Shown piece after piece: positions 34,614-42,652 of a stretch of DNA of 64,000 nt (positions within the stretch are counted from its first letter, which is position 1; each line of letters begins with the position of its first letter). Source of the DNA: Nostoc sp. CHAB 5844 (lineage in GTDB: Bacteria; Cyanobacteriota; Cyanobacteriia; Cyanobacteriales; Nostocaceae); NCBI RefSeq assembly GCF_020829595.1, contig NZ_JAIVFW010000010.1, forward strand, positions 87,685-151,684. Direction: 5' to 3'. The notes below the pieces were generated by a model, which had not been told where the DNA came from, ran no database searches, and saw nothing but the letters and a program-made list of their open reading frames with translations. The translations under genes and the position numbers were made by a program.

Positions 34614-35861
34614 TTAATTTTTCCCATTCGGTCGTTGAATAATTGTTTCAACAACGCGGCGTTTGGCTTTCGGGTCAATTCCTACCAAGCGCACATACTC
34701 ACCGTTATATTCAGCTAGATGTGATTCTAAAGTTGAGATGGCATCAGACTCAGCATCGATGTGAATTGTACCGCAACTCTGCCAAGCACCTGTACGGAAG
34801 CGGCGTTCATCAACGTGTTCAAAAGTAACTTTGTGTCCTTGAGACAAGATTTGCCGGATTTGTTCTTGTGTTTCTAGAGATATATGAGTGTTTGATGCTG
34901 GCTGTTGACGAAAACCATTCGTTGATGGCTGAGTGGTTGGTGTTTCAATTGGAGGTGGTGCTGCTTGATAATTTCTACCCCGATTTAGGCGATTATATTC
35001 ATCTACCAACTGCGAATTTTCCACTCGTTTTTGTTCAGCCACCATAAAATGACCAGACTCAATTAAGTGGGACAAGCTGAAATCTGGCTTTTTAAACTCT
35101 GGCGGCCCTTCTACACTATTTACCACACGCAAAGATATGCGTTCATAACCTATTTTGTGGATAAAGTCGCGGATTTGTTCGTCGTAAATTTGGGAACGCA
35201 ACGCACTAAAAAAGTCAATTGATTGATTAGGAAAGGTATCAACCAACTGTTCAACTTCCCGTTTTGAAAGTCCATCTGGTGCAAAAATCCCGCCAACAAT
35301 TCCCACTTTGTCATCACGGTTAGGTTCCCAATAAAATTTTTCCATCCGTCCGTCCCGAATTAACGGTGCGTACAAAGTGGAAAAATCATTACCTGTAACG
35401 ATAATTGGTACACGCCGGATTGGGTTTGAATCATAGCTTCCCGGCAATTGTACATCTGTGGGATTATCGGCAATATTCATCAGTGTGGCATTTACCAACT
35501 GTGTGTTTACAGTATATTGAGTGCCTTCATCAAAGCGTCCTGCACCTGCATCTAAATCGTTAATCATCAGCACGCACATTTTACCGCGCACTTTGATCAG
35601 TTCGGCTGTTTCCCGATAGCGTAGTCGAATCAACCTTGCAGGATCTCCCGCATCTGGACTTTCTAATTCACCGCCAGAGATGAGTGTCACTTCCACACCC
35701 ATTTTTTCAAAAGCTAATTCACACTGAAAGGTTTTGCCTTCACCTTTGCGTCCATGAATGCCTAAAATCAAAGGTACTCTCACACCAGGAAGATTTAAGA
35801 AGTTCTTAGTGATGTGAACAGCAATTTTATCCAAAAATCGAGGAGCAATATAATAACTCAT
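34614..35861 (-). CDS. rca: Rubisco activase with C-terminal small-subunit-like domain
   Basis: A 415-residue AAA+ protein started at ATG 35861 (MSYYIAPRFLDKIAVHITKN); seven extra upstream residues are not conserved. Walker A is GIHGRKGEGKT (residues 34-44), and MCVLMINDLDAGAGRFD is Walker B. After a linker rich in Pro, Gln and Thr (about 290-310) comes an SSUL domain (from about 311: LETQEQIRQILSQGHKVTFE and EYVRLVGIDPKAKRRV), the Rubisco small-subunit-like module of cyanobacterial activases that recruits Rubisco into carboxysomes. It remodels inhibited Rubisco. No rbcLXS genes lie nearby, so it is separately placed. Confidence 0.95.
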   Translation of the reverse strand: MSYYIAPRFLDKIAVHITKNFLNLPGVRVPLILGIHGRKGEGKTFQCELAFEKMGVEVTLISGGELESPDAGDPARLIRLRYRETAELIKVRGKMCVLMINDLDAGAGRFDEGTQYTVNTQLVNATLMNIADNPTDVQLPGSYDSNPIRRVPIIVTGNDFSTLYAPLIRDGRMEKFYWEPNRDDKVGIVGGIFAPDGLSKREVEQLVDTFPNQSIDFFSALRSQIYDEQIRDFIHKIGYERISLRVVNSVEGPPEFKKPDFSLSHLIESGHFMVAEQKRVENSQLVDEYNRLNRGRNYQAAPPPIETPTTQPSTNGFRQQPASNTHISLETQEQIRQILSQGHKVTFEHVDERRFRTGAWQSCGTIHIDAESDAISTLESHLAEYNGEYVRLVGIDPKAKRRVVETIIQRPNGKN

Positions 35862-35948
35862 AACTATCGCTGGTGAGGACACATTAAATAATGCTAAGTT
35901 TTTTTGGTAACTAATGTTTACTAATCTTTCGGTAGAAATTAAGCATCA

Positions 35949-36335
35949 CTACCACAAACGCTTTATGAGATAAGCATCAAAAATTATATCAGCACTTAGT
36001 ATAAGTATATTTTCTACTATTGCCTGAGCAATTAACATTCTGTCAAACGGGTCACGATGATGTAATTGCAGTTGGGAAACAGTACTAATATGACTGATTT
36101 TGATATCTAATAAAGCGAAATCGTTGAGACTGAGTTGCTGTGTGATCAACACATCTAATGGTAGATTAAACGTTAGCTTTCCTAAACTTTGTTTAATTCC
36201 CATTTCCCAAATACTAGCGATGCTGAGAAAAATCTGATTATCCTCATCATTGATCAACTCTAGTGCTTGATTAGTTAGTCTTACATTATCTGTCACATAC
36301 CAAATAAAAGTATGCGTGTCCATCAATAAAAGCAC
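35949..36335 (-). CDS. PIN-domain ribonuclease toxin (VapC-type)
   Basis: A 128-residue PIN domain. MDTHTFIWYV starts the first acidic strand (Asp6), SIASIWEMGIKQSLGKL carries the conserved Glu, and HHRDPFDRMLIAQAIVE supplies further acidic residues, together forming the metal site of VapC RNases. The H-H-R-D-P-F-D-R motif is typical of the Sll0205-type subgroup. The start is GTG overlapping the antitoxin stop by one base, with an internal ATG at 36323 as an alternative. The pair forms a standard toxin-antitoxin operon. Confidence 0.85.
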   Translation of the reverse strand: MLLLMDTHTFIWYVTDNVRLTNQALELINDEDNQIFLSIASIWEMGIKQSLGKLTFNLPLDVLITQQLSLNDFALLDIKISHISTVSQLQLHHRDPFDRMLIAQAIVENILILSADIIFDAYLIKRLW

Positions 36336-36559
36336 TACATATACTCCTGAAAATCTTCTAGGGGAGCATCAAAGTCATCAGCTATTGTGATTAACTCCTT
36401 CGCACTTCCAGGTTGACGACGGCGTTTAACTGGCAATATAGGCATTAACTTCACAGCTGGTTGATTATCTTTCGTGATGATAATTTCTTCACCATCTAGC
36501 GCCGCTTCAATCAATTCTGATAAGTGTTGAGATGCTTCAGCTAAATTAATTTGCTGCAT
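36335..36559 (-). CDS. Phd/YefM-type antitoxin
   Basis: A 74-residue protein with the Phd/YefM N-terminal pattern INLAEASQHLSELIEAALDG, then EEIIITKDNQPAVKLMPI, the DNA-binding and dimer region of this fold. The acidic C-terminus (IADDFDAPLEDFQEYM) would wrap the partner toxin. It overlaps the PIN toxin gene by one base and probably represses the operon together with it. Confidence 0.85.
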   Translation of the reverse strand: MQQINLAEASQHLSELIEAALDGEEIIITKDNQPAVKLMPILPVKRRRQPGSAKELITIADDFDAPLEDFQEYM

Positions 36560-36589
36560 AAATATTACCTTTTACTGATTAATTCAAGA

Positions 36590-37270
36590 TTATTTTGTTA
36601 ATTGTTGCACAAATGTTTGATGTTCTTGGGAGTTCAAACCTTGTTGTAGCACTGCTAAAACTTGCGTCATTTCTCCGGTTAATAATGCCGCTATATCTAA
36701 CCATAAACCAGGAAATACATGACTTTTGATAATCCCATCGATATCTGGTGCTAATGATTTGTATTCACCATTTTCTAAAACAAACCAATCAAGTTGATGC
36801 TCAAAAACTTGCCAAACAATATATTCTTTCACACCATTGCGACGGTATACCCGCTTTTTATCATACAAGTCATTAGCCGCACTACTGGCAGCAACTTCAG
36901 CAATTAATTCGGGTGCGCCTTCGATATAATCATCTTCACTAATACTTGCTTGTCCACCAAGTTGTTCATCAATTAATAGTACGACATCTGGTTGTGGTTC
37001 ATTATCTAAATCTAAGCGGACTGTTGTATTATCACCCAACTCTACACCTGGGGTAGAAATTTTGTAAGTCCACAACCAGCCGATGAGATTAGCATGTGGT
37101 TTTCCATGACTTTTGAAACGTAAGGGTGAAGCCACGTAGACAACTCCTTCGATTAGTTCGGCTTTTTTAGTATTGGGCATGGCATAATAGCGACGTTCAA
37201 ATTCTTGGCGAGTTAAGCGATCGCCACTTTCTAACGGTGGTATTTTTATATCTGATGCTGTCATTGCCAA
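36590..37270 (-). CDS. Uma2-family (DUF820) putative nuclease
   Basis: A 226-residue Uma2 protein, a family expanded in cyanobacteria with a PD-(D/E)XK nuclease fold. PQPDVVLLIDEQ gives the central Asp and ELIAEVAASS gives the E-x-(V/A) element; KKRVYRRNGVKEYIVWQVF is the following conserved helix. ELIEGVVYVASP is the usual N-terminal motif. Substrates of these proteins are unknown. It sits 30 bp from the antitoxin gene in the same direction, perhaps by chance since these accessory genes cluster. Confidence 0.85.
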   Translation of the reverse strand: MAMTASDIKIPPLESGDRLTRQEFERRYYAMPNTKKAELIEGVVYVASPLRFKSHGKPHANLIGWLWTYKISTPGVELGDNTTVRLDLDNEPQPDVVLLIDEQLGGQASISEDDYIEGAPELIAEVAASSAANDLYDKKRVYRRNGVKEYIVWQVFEHQLDWFVLENGEYKSLAPDIDGIIKSHVFPGLWLDIAALLTGEMTQVLAVLQQGLNSQEHQTFVQQLTK

Positions 37271-37311
37271 ATTCCTCTCAGGAGTTTTACTGCCTCTAGT
37301 ATAAGCAATTC

Positions 37312-37923
37312 TTATTTAAACCAATTTAACCAAGCATCCCAATTATCGACAATTTGAGCAAATTCAGCATAACCTGCGGCTCTTGGATGAGCGCCATCAT
37401 GATTTCTAGCTTCTTCTAACCAAGTATTTGATTTAATTAATATCGGAAAAACGTTGAGATAAGGTACATCTAATTGCTGACCAACTAAAGCAAACTCTTG
37501 AGCTAAATTCCCAATTCTTTGATTTTGTTCTACATCTGTACATGGTGGCGGACTAATCATTAAAATAGGATATAACTGTTTAGCCTCGCTCAAAATCTCA
37601 TGAATGTTTTTGAGTGAATCTCCAATATCAACACGAGTTTTACCATTTACTATTGTCGTGTCATTCACTCCAAAGGAAAATACAACTCTACCGTTATATT
37701 CTTTTGGTAAACGATAGGTAACTTCTCTCAGCCAACGGTTTTTCAGTTCAGTACTTGTTTCTCTTCGTACACCTAAATTATAGTAGGTGATGTCATAACC
37801 TCTTTTATTAGCATTTACACAGATTCTACCTGTCCAACCAAGACATTCTGGGTCGCCTGTGCCGTTGACAAATGATTCGCCTAGAAAGCAAATTCTGACT
37901 TCTGATAGAGGTTTTGTATTCAT
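37312..37923 (-). CDS. SGNH/GDSL hydrolase
   Basis: A 203-residue SGNH hydrolase. Block I is CFLGESFVNGTGD (Gly-Glu-Ser where GDS is usual), block III is VVFSFGVNDT and block V is HDGAHPRAAGY with the catalytic Asp and His. No signal peptide is visible, so it is probably cytoplasmic. Such enzymes remove acyl or acetyl groups from esters or carbohydrates; the substrate is not evident. It runs parallel to the upstream Uma2 gene with a 41-bp gap. Confidence 0.82.
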   Translation of the reverse strand: MNTKPLSEVRICFLGESFVNGTGDPECLGWTGRICVNANKRGYDITYYNLGVRRETSTELKNRWLREVTYRLPKEYNGRVVFSFGVNDTTIVNGKTRVDIGDSLKNIHEILSEAKQLYPILMISPPPCTDVEQNQRIGNLAQEFALVGQQLDVPYLNVFPILIKSNTWLEEARNHDGAHPRAAGYAEFAQIVDNWDAWLNWFK

Positions 37924-38102
37924 AATTCTTTATTATTTAGTCTTGAGGAATCACACAACATATTTTGAAAGATGTTTATCTAAATCTTTCTGAAGATTCA
38001 TGAAATACTATTTGAGTAGAGACACAATGTACTGTATCTCTACAAGTAACTCTATTTCACGCATTTGCAGATTATCACTATCTGTGCGTCACTTCTAAAC
38101 TT

Positions 38103-39398
38103 ATGGTTAAAAAAGTAGTAATTGTTGGTGCTGGGCCAAGTGGACTTTTATTGGCTCAGTACTTGTTACGTCGTGGCGATAATTATCAAATCGATATTTA
38201 TGAGCGTCGTAGTGACCCTAGAATTGTCTCATTTTCTAAATCTAGAACTTATCCTATTTCTCTCAATGAAAGAGGCATGAGAGCTTTAAGACAAATTGAG
38301 GGGTTGGAAGCAGCAGTAAAAGCTATAAGTTTAGCAATGAATGGCAGTATTTCTCATCAAAAAAATGACAAGACGAGATATACTCCGCGACAAAATCCTT
38401 TATTTACACTTGACAGAACAAATCTAGCGATCGCTCTTTTAGAAAATTTAACTAGCAAGTACAATAATAACCGATTAAATATTTACTTTGACTGTCAATG
38501 TCAGCAAGTTGATTTTACAGCGAAGACGCTAACATTTATAAATTCTGAAGAAACTGACAAAAGTTTTACTGTTAATTATGATTTCTTAGTTGGTGCAGAT
38601 GGAGCTTATTCTGCGGTTAGAGAAAGTTTGAAGTCGACAGAATTTTTTGAATGTGAACAAAAATATATCACAACTGATTATAAGTCAATTTTTTTACCCA
38701 GCCCTAATAAAAGTTCAAATATCAGTTTAGAACGCGATAAAATTCATTCTTGGCGGCTGAAGGATGGCACAGTTATACTTCTGCTGCATCAAATAGGTAA
38801 AACAATGAGTGGGGTTATATACTTTCCTCGTCAGCAAAATCAAGTAGCTAATCTTTCGACCACAGAAGAAGTATTAACATTCTTTCGAGAAAATTTTCCA
38901 GAGATTGGTCAATTAATGCCAGAATCAGAAGCGGAAGCTTTTATGCATAGACCAGTCTCAACAGTTTTAACAGTTCGCTGTAATCGCTACCATTATAGTG
39001 ATAGTATTTTATTAATAGGAGATGCTGCCCATGCTGTATCTCCATCTATTGGTCAAGGTTGCAATGCCGCACTCGAAGATGTCTTTGTGTTTGACCAGCT
39101 TTTAGATGAATATTCTGACAATATCGCAGAAGCTATTGCACAATTTACTGTGCGTCGTCAGCCAGATGGTGATGCTTTAGTAGAACTTGGAGATAATGTA
39201 TTTCCTTTATCTCAGGGATTATTTATTGAGTTTATTTTAAGAGAACTTTCGGCAAAAATTTTACACAATCTATTTCCTAAAAATTTTTCACAGTCGTTAT
39301 TTTATTTGATATCGGAATCTACTGTTCCTTATTCAGAAATTTTGAATTTATATAAAGGTTGGGTTTCCAAAGTCAAAAAGTCTAACGCCAAGTTCTAA
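38103..39398 (+). CDS. FAD-dependent monooxygenase (kynurenine 3-monooxygenase-like)
   Basis: A 431-residue group A flavin monooxygenase. VVIVGAGPSGLLLAQYLLRRG is the Rossmann FAD loop, FLVGADGAYSAVRESL the DG motif and LLIGDAAHAVSPSIGQGCNA the GD motif. PISLNERGMRALRQI resembles the substrate region of kynurenine 3-monooxygenase, but no tryptophan-degradation genes are near, so an alternative aromatic substrate is as likely. C-terminal residues 370-420 are helical without a clear membrane anchor. It is expressed alone. Confidence 0.8.
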   Translation: MVKKVVIVGAGPSGLLLAQYLLRRGDNYQIDIYERRSDPRIVSFSKSRTYPISLNERGMRALRQIEGLEAAVKAISLAMNGSISHQKNDKTRYTPRQNPLFTLDRTNLAIALLENLTSKYNNNRLNIYFDCQCQQVDFTAKTLTFINSEETDKSFTVNYDFLVGADGAYSAVRESLKSTEFFECEQKYITTDYKSIFLPSPNKSSNISLERDKIHSWRLKDGTVILLLHQIGKTMSGVIYFPRQQNQVANLSTTEEVLTFFRENFPEIGQLMPESEAEAFMHRPVSTVLTVRCNRYHYSDSILLIGDAAHAVSPSIGQGCNAALEDVFVFDQLLDEYSDNIAEAIAQFTVRRQPDGDALVELGDNVFPLSQGLFIEFILRELSAKILHNLFPKNFSQSLFYLISESTVPYSEILNLYKGWVSKVKKSNAKF

Positions 39399-39440
39399 AT
39401 ATGTTTGTTGCAGCGATCGCTCTGGTCTAAAATCCTAAAA

Positions 39441-39655
39441 TTAATCATCCTCATCAGACTCAAAGATAGTCACTTTCTCTTGAGTTTGTGTTTTTCCAGT
39501 ATGACCGAACTTAAATCCCATTGACTGATTTATCCGTTTGACTCCACTTAGAGTAATCAACGTCAGCAGTCCACCTAATAATCCCATTTGCCACAAACCA
39601 CAGCCAATTGCAGCGCTTAATCCAGCTGCTGTCCATACACGTCTCCGGACGTACA
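39441..39655 (-). pseudogene. C-terminal fragment of an MgtC-like membrane protein gene
   Basis: The reading frame RRVWTAAGLSAAIGCGLWQM, then GGLLTLITLSGVKRIN, matches the last membrane helices of MgtC/SapB family proteins (typically TAAGLW...AAIG.G). The remaining C-terminal residues (KVTIFESDEDD) may be native. Everything upstream has been replaced by a transposase start region, so the protein cannot be made in full. An internal ATG at 39659 lies at the junction. Confidence 0.6.
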
Positions 39656-39769
39656 CCACACAAGCGTTTAAAGTCTTCTGGCTTTAAGCTCTTTACTTGT
39701 TCGTAGGTCATTAATGCTACCCAACTCTAACCTACTTGTCCCACGCATTTGGGACTTTTGCAAGAGGTC
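39635..39769 (-). mobile_element. 5'-end remnant of an IS5-type element
   Basis: The left end GACTTTTGCAAGAGGTC (39753-39769) is an IS-type terminal repeat. It is followed on the minus strand by ATG at 39711 and about 25 codons of a transposase N-terminus (MTYEQVKSLKPEDFKRLCGV), the helix-turn-helix start of Tnp-DDE_4-type enzymes. The frame then runs into mgtC-derived sequence near 39635; the rest of the transposase and the other terminus are missing. A deletion between an inserted IS and the mgtC-like gene explains the chimera. Confidence 0.65.
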
Positions 39770-39815
39770 TATTTATTTCGAGACGCATAGCGCGAGAAAT
39801 AAGACGTTCATTATA

Positions 39816-39850
39816 AATCCCCTCAATTTATTTATGGGGATTATCTTTTG
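39816..39850. terminator. Hairpin with T-rich tail
   Basis: AATCCCC (39816-39822) pairs with GGGGATT (39836-39842) and is followed by a T-rich stretch (ATCTTTTGACTTTTTAC). On the plus strand this resembles an intrinsic terminator. Its likely use is uncertain since only decayed genes lie upstream in that direction. Confidence 0.4.
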
Positions 39851-39905
39851 ACTTTTTACTTCTTAATTTTACTGTATTTTTTAGGTATCCAGAAAACTGG
39901 GATTC

Positions 39906-40217
39906 CTATTGAGTAAGATGGCGATTTTCTTCAATAAAGTCTTCAATCACATCTTTGGCTTCTAGAAGACTTGCACCTGTTTCTTGACGATATAGCTTCA
40001 TGGCTTCAATCTTATTTCTCGGATCGAGAGCTATTGCTTGGATTCGCTCTGAAAGTCGAGATGGAACCTCAATTTCTAATCGTTCCATAATCAATTTTAA
40101 ATAAAGTTTTGTTCGATATGTGTTGTGTTCAATTCGTTTAATTCTTGCCTCATTGTTAAAAACAGTAATAACTGCAACCATTGTCAAGAAAGAGTAGAGC
40201 ATAACTTCCCATCCCAT
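39906..40217 (-). CDS. Membrane-anchored protein with ribosomal L7/L12 C-terminal-like domain
   Basis: A 103-residue protein. Residues 5-22 (VMLYSFLTMVAVITVFNN) form one membrane segment. A basic amphipathic region follows. The C-terminal segment (NKIEAMKLYRQETGASLLEAKDVIEDFI, here split for reading as KIEAMKLYRQETGASL and LEAKDVIEDFI) strongly resembles the L7/L12 C-terminal helix-turn-helix that binds translation factors. The known role of this fold is factor recruitment to the ribosome; here it is tethered to a membrane. The actual job is unknown. Confidence 0.65.
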   Translation of the reverse strand: MGWEVMLYSFLTMVAVITVFNNEARIKRIEHNTYRTKLYLKLIMERLEIEVPSRLSERIQAIALDPRNKIEAMKLYRQETGASLLEAKDVIEDFIEENRHLTQ

Positions 40218-40426
40218 GATTAACCTCTATATATTTTAATCGACTATTAAGTTAGCATTGATACCATGATTGGGCAAGAAACAACGCTCTCGAAATACAA
40301 CAGATTGCAACTAAGTGGTGTACAAATTATTGTAATGATGTAGGCTCCGCCTCCCCGTAGGATACGTTCGTCCCAAAGCGTGTGCTTCATTTACCTGAAG
40401 AGTGCTGTAACTGTTAACTGAATGTT

Positions 40427-41884
40427 ATGTCTGAAGCGTTAGAAATTGAGCGTTATCGAGCCGCGATCGCTCGCACGGAAATCTCTCGCCCTGTAAGATT
40501 AGCTATAGAATGGTCAATCCTCAATCAGGACACGACTTTCTTTGACTACGGTTGCGGTTACGGTGGCGATGTGCAGCGAGTCGGAAACCTCGGCTATACA
40601 AGTGCAGGTTGGGATCCTTACTATTACCCCAATCAACACATAACTCCTGCTGATATTGTTAACTTGGGTTACATCGTCAACGTCATCGAAGATATCGAAG
40701 AACGCAACCAAAGCCTCATCAAAGCTTGGGAACTCACCCGCAAAGTTTTAATTGTTGCGGCTCAAGTATTAATTAACGCACCGAGTAAAGCGCAACTCGC
40801 ATATAATGACGGCATTGTGACTAGCCGTAATACCTTTCAAAAATATTACGAACAAGAAGAACTAAAAAAATACATTGATGAAGTCCTCAACGTTGATGCA
40901 GTCCCGGTAGCGCTTGGCGTTTACTTTGTATTCCGCGATGAAGCCGAAAAAGAAAGTTTCAAAGCCATCCGCTTCTTTTCTCGCACCTTTACACCGCGAG
41001 TCCGCATACCTAGTAAGCGGTTTGAAGACTATGAAGAACAATTGCAACCACTGATGGTATTTTTCACCAAACGCGGTAGATTGCCTGTCAAAGGTGAATT
41101 AGAAAATGAACAAGAACTACTGAGTGAATTTGGTAACTTTCGCCGCGCCTTTGCTGTTGTCTTGCAAGCTACCGATGAAACAGAATGGGATGCGATCGCC
41201 TATCATCGTTCTTTAGATATCCAAGTTTACCTTGCCCTGACTCACTTTGATAAACGCCCCAAATTCTCGCAACTAGCGCCAGAAATGCGCCACGACATCA
41301 AAGCTTTTTTTGGTAGCTATGAAGAAGCTTGCGAAGTCGCAGATCAAAAACTTTTCAGTTTGGGTAAACCAAAAGTTGTCCAGACAGTCTGCGAAAAAAG
41401 CAAAATTGGCAAACACACACGCGGCGCACTATACGTCCATGTTTCCGCACTCGCCGCCCTCGATCCCTTACTACGCATTTACGAAGGCTGTGCCAGCCGT
41501 ACCATTGGGCGCGTTGATGGAGCTACACTGATCAAATATGATCTTGAAAAACCACAAATATCTTATTTGTTTTACCCAGATTTCGATACAGATCCTCATC
41601 CAGCCTTAAAAGCTAGTATCACAATTGACTTAAAAACTTTGTATGTCACCCACCGAGACTACGCAAATAGGGCAAATCCGCCCATTCTGCACCGCAAAGA
41701 AACTTTTGTCATCTCCAATTATCTGCAATACGAAGAATTTGCTAAACTCACTCAACAAGAACAGCAATTAGGTTTACTCAAGCAAAAAAGTGACATTGGC
41801 ACTCGTGATGGTTGGGCAAAATGTCTTGCTACACATGGCGTAGAAATTAAAGGACATCAAGTTTATATGATTAAGGAAAGTTAA
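40427..41884 (+). CDS. DNA phosphorothioation-associated putative methyltransferase
   Basis: A 485-residue protein of the family annotated as a DNA phosphorothioation-associated putative methyltransferase (N-terminal MSEALEIERYRAAIARTEIS, then motif I FFDYGCGYGGDVQRV and WDPYYYP). The central and C-terminal regions (LALTHFDKRPKFSQL and SYLFYPDFDTDPHPALKASI) are the conserved, otherwise uncharacterised part. In many bacteria it travels with dnd genes, but no dndA-E or restriction genes are present here, so it is an orphan. Methylation of DNA is presumed but not shown. Confidence 0.78.
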   Translation: MSEALEIERYRAAIARTEISRPVRLAIEWSILNQDTTFFDYGCGYGGDVQRVGNLGYTSAGWDPYYYPNQHITPADIVNLGYIVNVIEDIEERNQSLIKAWELTRKVLIVAAQVLINAPSKAQLAYNDGIVTSRNTFQKYYEQEELKKYIDEVLNVDAVPVALGVYFVFRDEAEKESFKAIRFFSRTFTPRVRIPSKRFEDYEEQLQPLMVFFTKRGRLPVKGELENEQELLSEFGNFRRAFAVVLQATDETEWDAIAYHRSLDIQVYLALTHFDKRPKFSQLAPEMRHDIKAFFGSYEEACEVADQKLFSLGKPKVVQTVCEKSKIGKHTRGALYVHVSALAALDPLLRIYEGCASRTIGRVDGATLIKYDLEKPQISYLFYPDFDTDPHPALKASITIDLKTLYVTHRDYANRANPPILHRKETFVISNYLQYEEFAKLTQQEQQLGLLKQKSDIGTRDGWAKCLATHGVEIKGHQVYMIKES

Positions 41885-41936
41885 AAAGCTCTAATGATTG
41901 TGACAATTATTCACCATATTTAGAGGATCAACAATT

Positions 41937-42170
41937 ATGCAAAGTATTAATATACGTTCTCGTGTAGGTGCAGATGGTATTTTACATCTTGATATTCCTG
42001 TAGAAATGGCAAATACAGAAATTGAAGTAACAGTAACCATTCAAGCAGTTGCGCCACAAAAACGGGGCTGGATACCTGGTTTCTTTGAAGAAGTAATTGG
42101 TGGTTGGGTAGGAGAAGCCCTAGAACGTCCAGAACAAGGAGAATACGAAACTAGGGAGCAGATATTTTGA
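41937..42170 (+). CDS. VapB-type antitoxin candidate
   Basis: A 77-residue protein of the common cyanobacterial antitoxin type: an N-terminal strand pair (INIRSRVGADGILHLDIPVE), then IEVTVTIQAV and a C-terminal LERPEQGEYETREQ that would bind the toxin. Its stop TGA overlaps the TTG start of the following PIN gene by four bases (TTGA), giving translational coupling. A GAGGATC ribosome site lies upstream of the ATG. Confidence 0.75.
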   Translation: MQSINIRSRVGADGILHLDIPVEMANTEIEVTVTIQAVAPQKRGWIPGFFEEVIGGWVGEALERPEQGEYETREQIF

Positions 42171-42568
42171 CTTATCTACTCGATACAAATGTCTGTATTC
42201 GCTTGATCAACAGTAGTAGCGCTGCGGTAATCAATCATCTTGCCAATCAACAGCCAGAGGATATTTTTATTTCGGCTATTACTCAATTAGAACTTTATTA
42301 TGGAGCTTATCGTAGCTTACATACTGAAAGAAATTTAGAAATATTAGAACGTTTTTTTAGTCAGTTTAATATTATTTCGTTCAATTCAGAAATGGCAAAA
42401 ATAGCAGGTAAAATTCGTGCTGACTTAGCTGCTAATGGTATACCAATAGGCCCTTATGATTTGCAGATTGCTGCTACCGCAATAGCAAAAAATTTTATAT
42501 TAGTTACGCACAATACAAGAGAATTTAGTCGAATTAATGGGCTTAAGCTTGAGGATTGGGAACAATAA
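42167..42568 (+). CDS. VapC-type PIN-domain toxin
   Basis: A 133-residue PIN ribonuclease. YLLDTNVCIRLIN carries the first Asp, ITQLELYYGAYRS the conserved Glu and IPIGPYDLQIAATAIAKN the second acidic group with LVTHNTREFSRI the last motif, the classical VapC arrangement. The start is TTG overlapping the antitoxin stop, which is unusual but keeps the reading frame to the first conserved strand; no downstream ATG precedes the LLDTN motif. It cleaves RNA, probably tRNA, when released from the antitoxin. Confidence 0.88.
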   Translation: MTYLLDTNVCIRLINSSSAAVINHLANQQPEDIFISAITQLELYYGAYRSLHTERNLEILERFFSQFNIISFNSEMAKIAGKIRADLAANGIPIGPYDLQIAATAIAKNFILVTHNTREFSRINGLKLEDWEQ

Positions 42569-42652
42569 AGTTGATTTTTGTTAAATTGTGAAACTACACA
42601 GAAACTATGGCAATATAACTGCAATTTACTTAAAGTAAGGAATAGCGAAACG

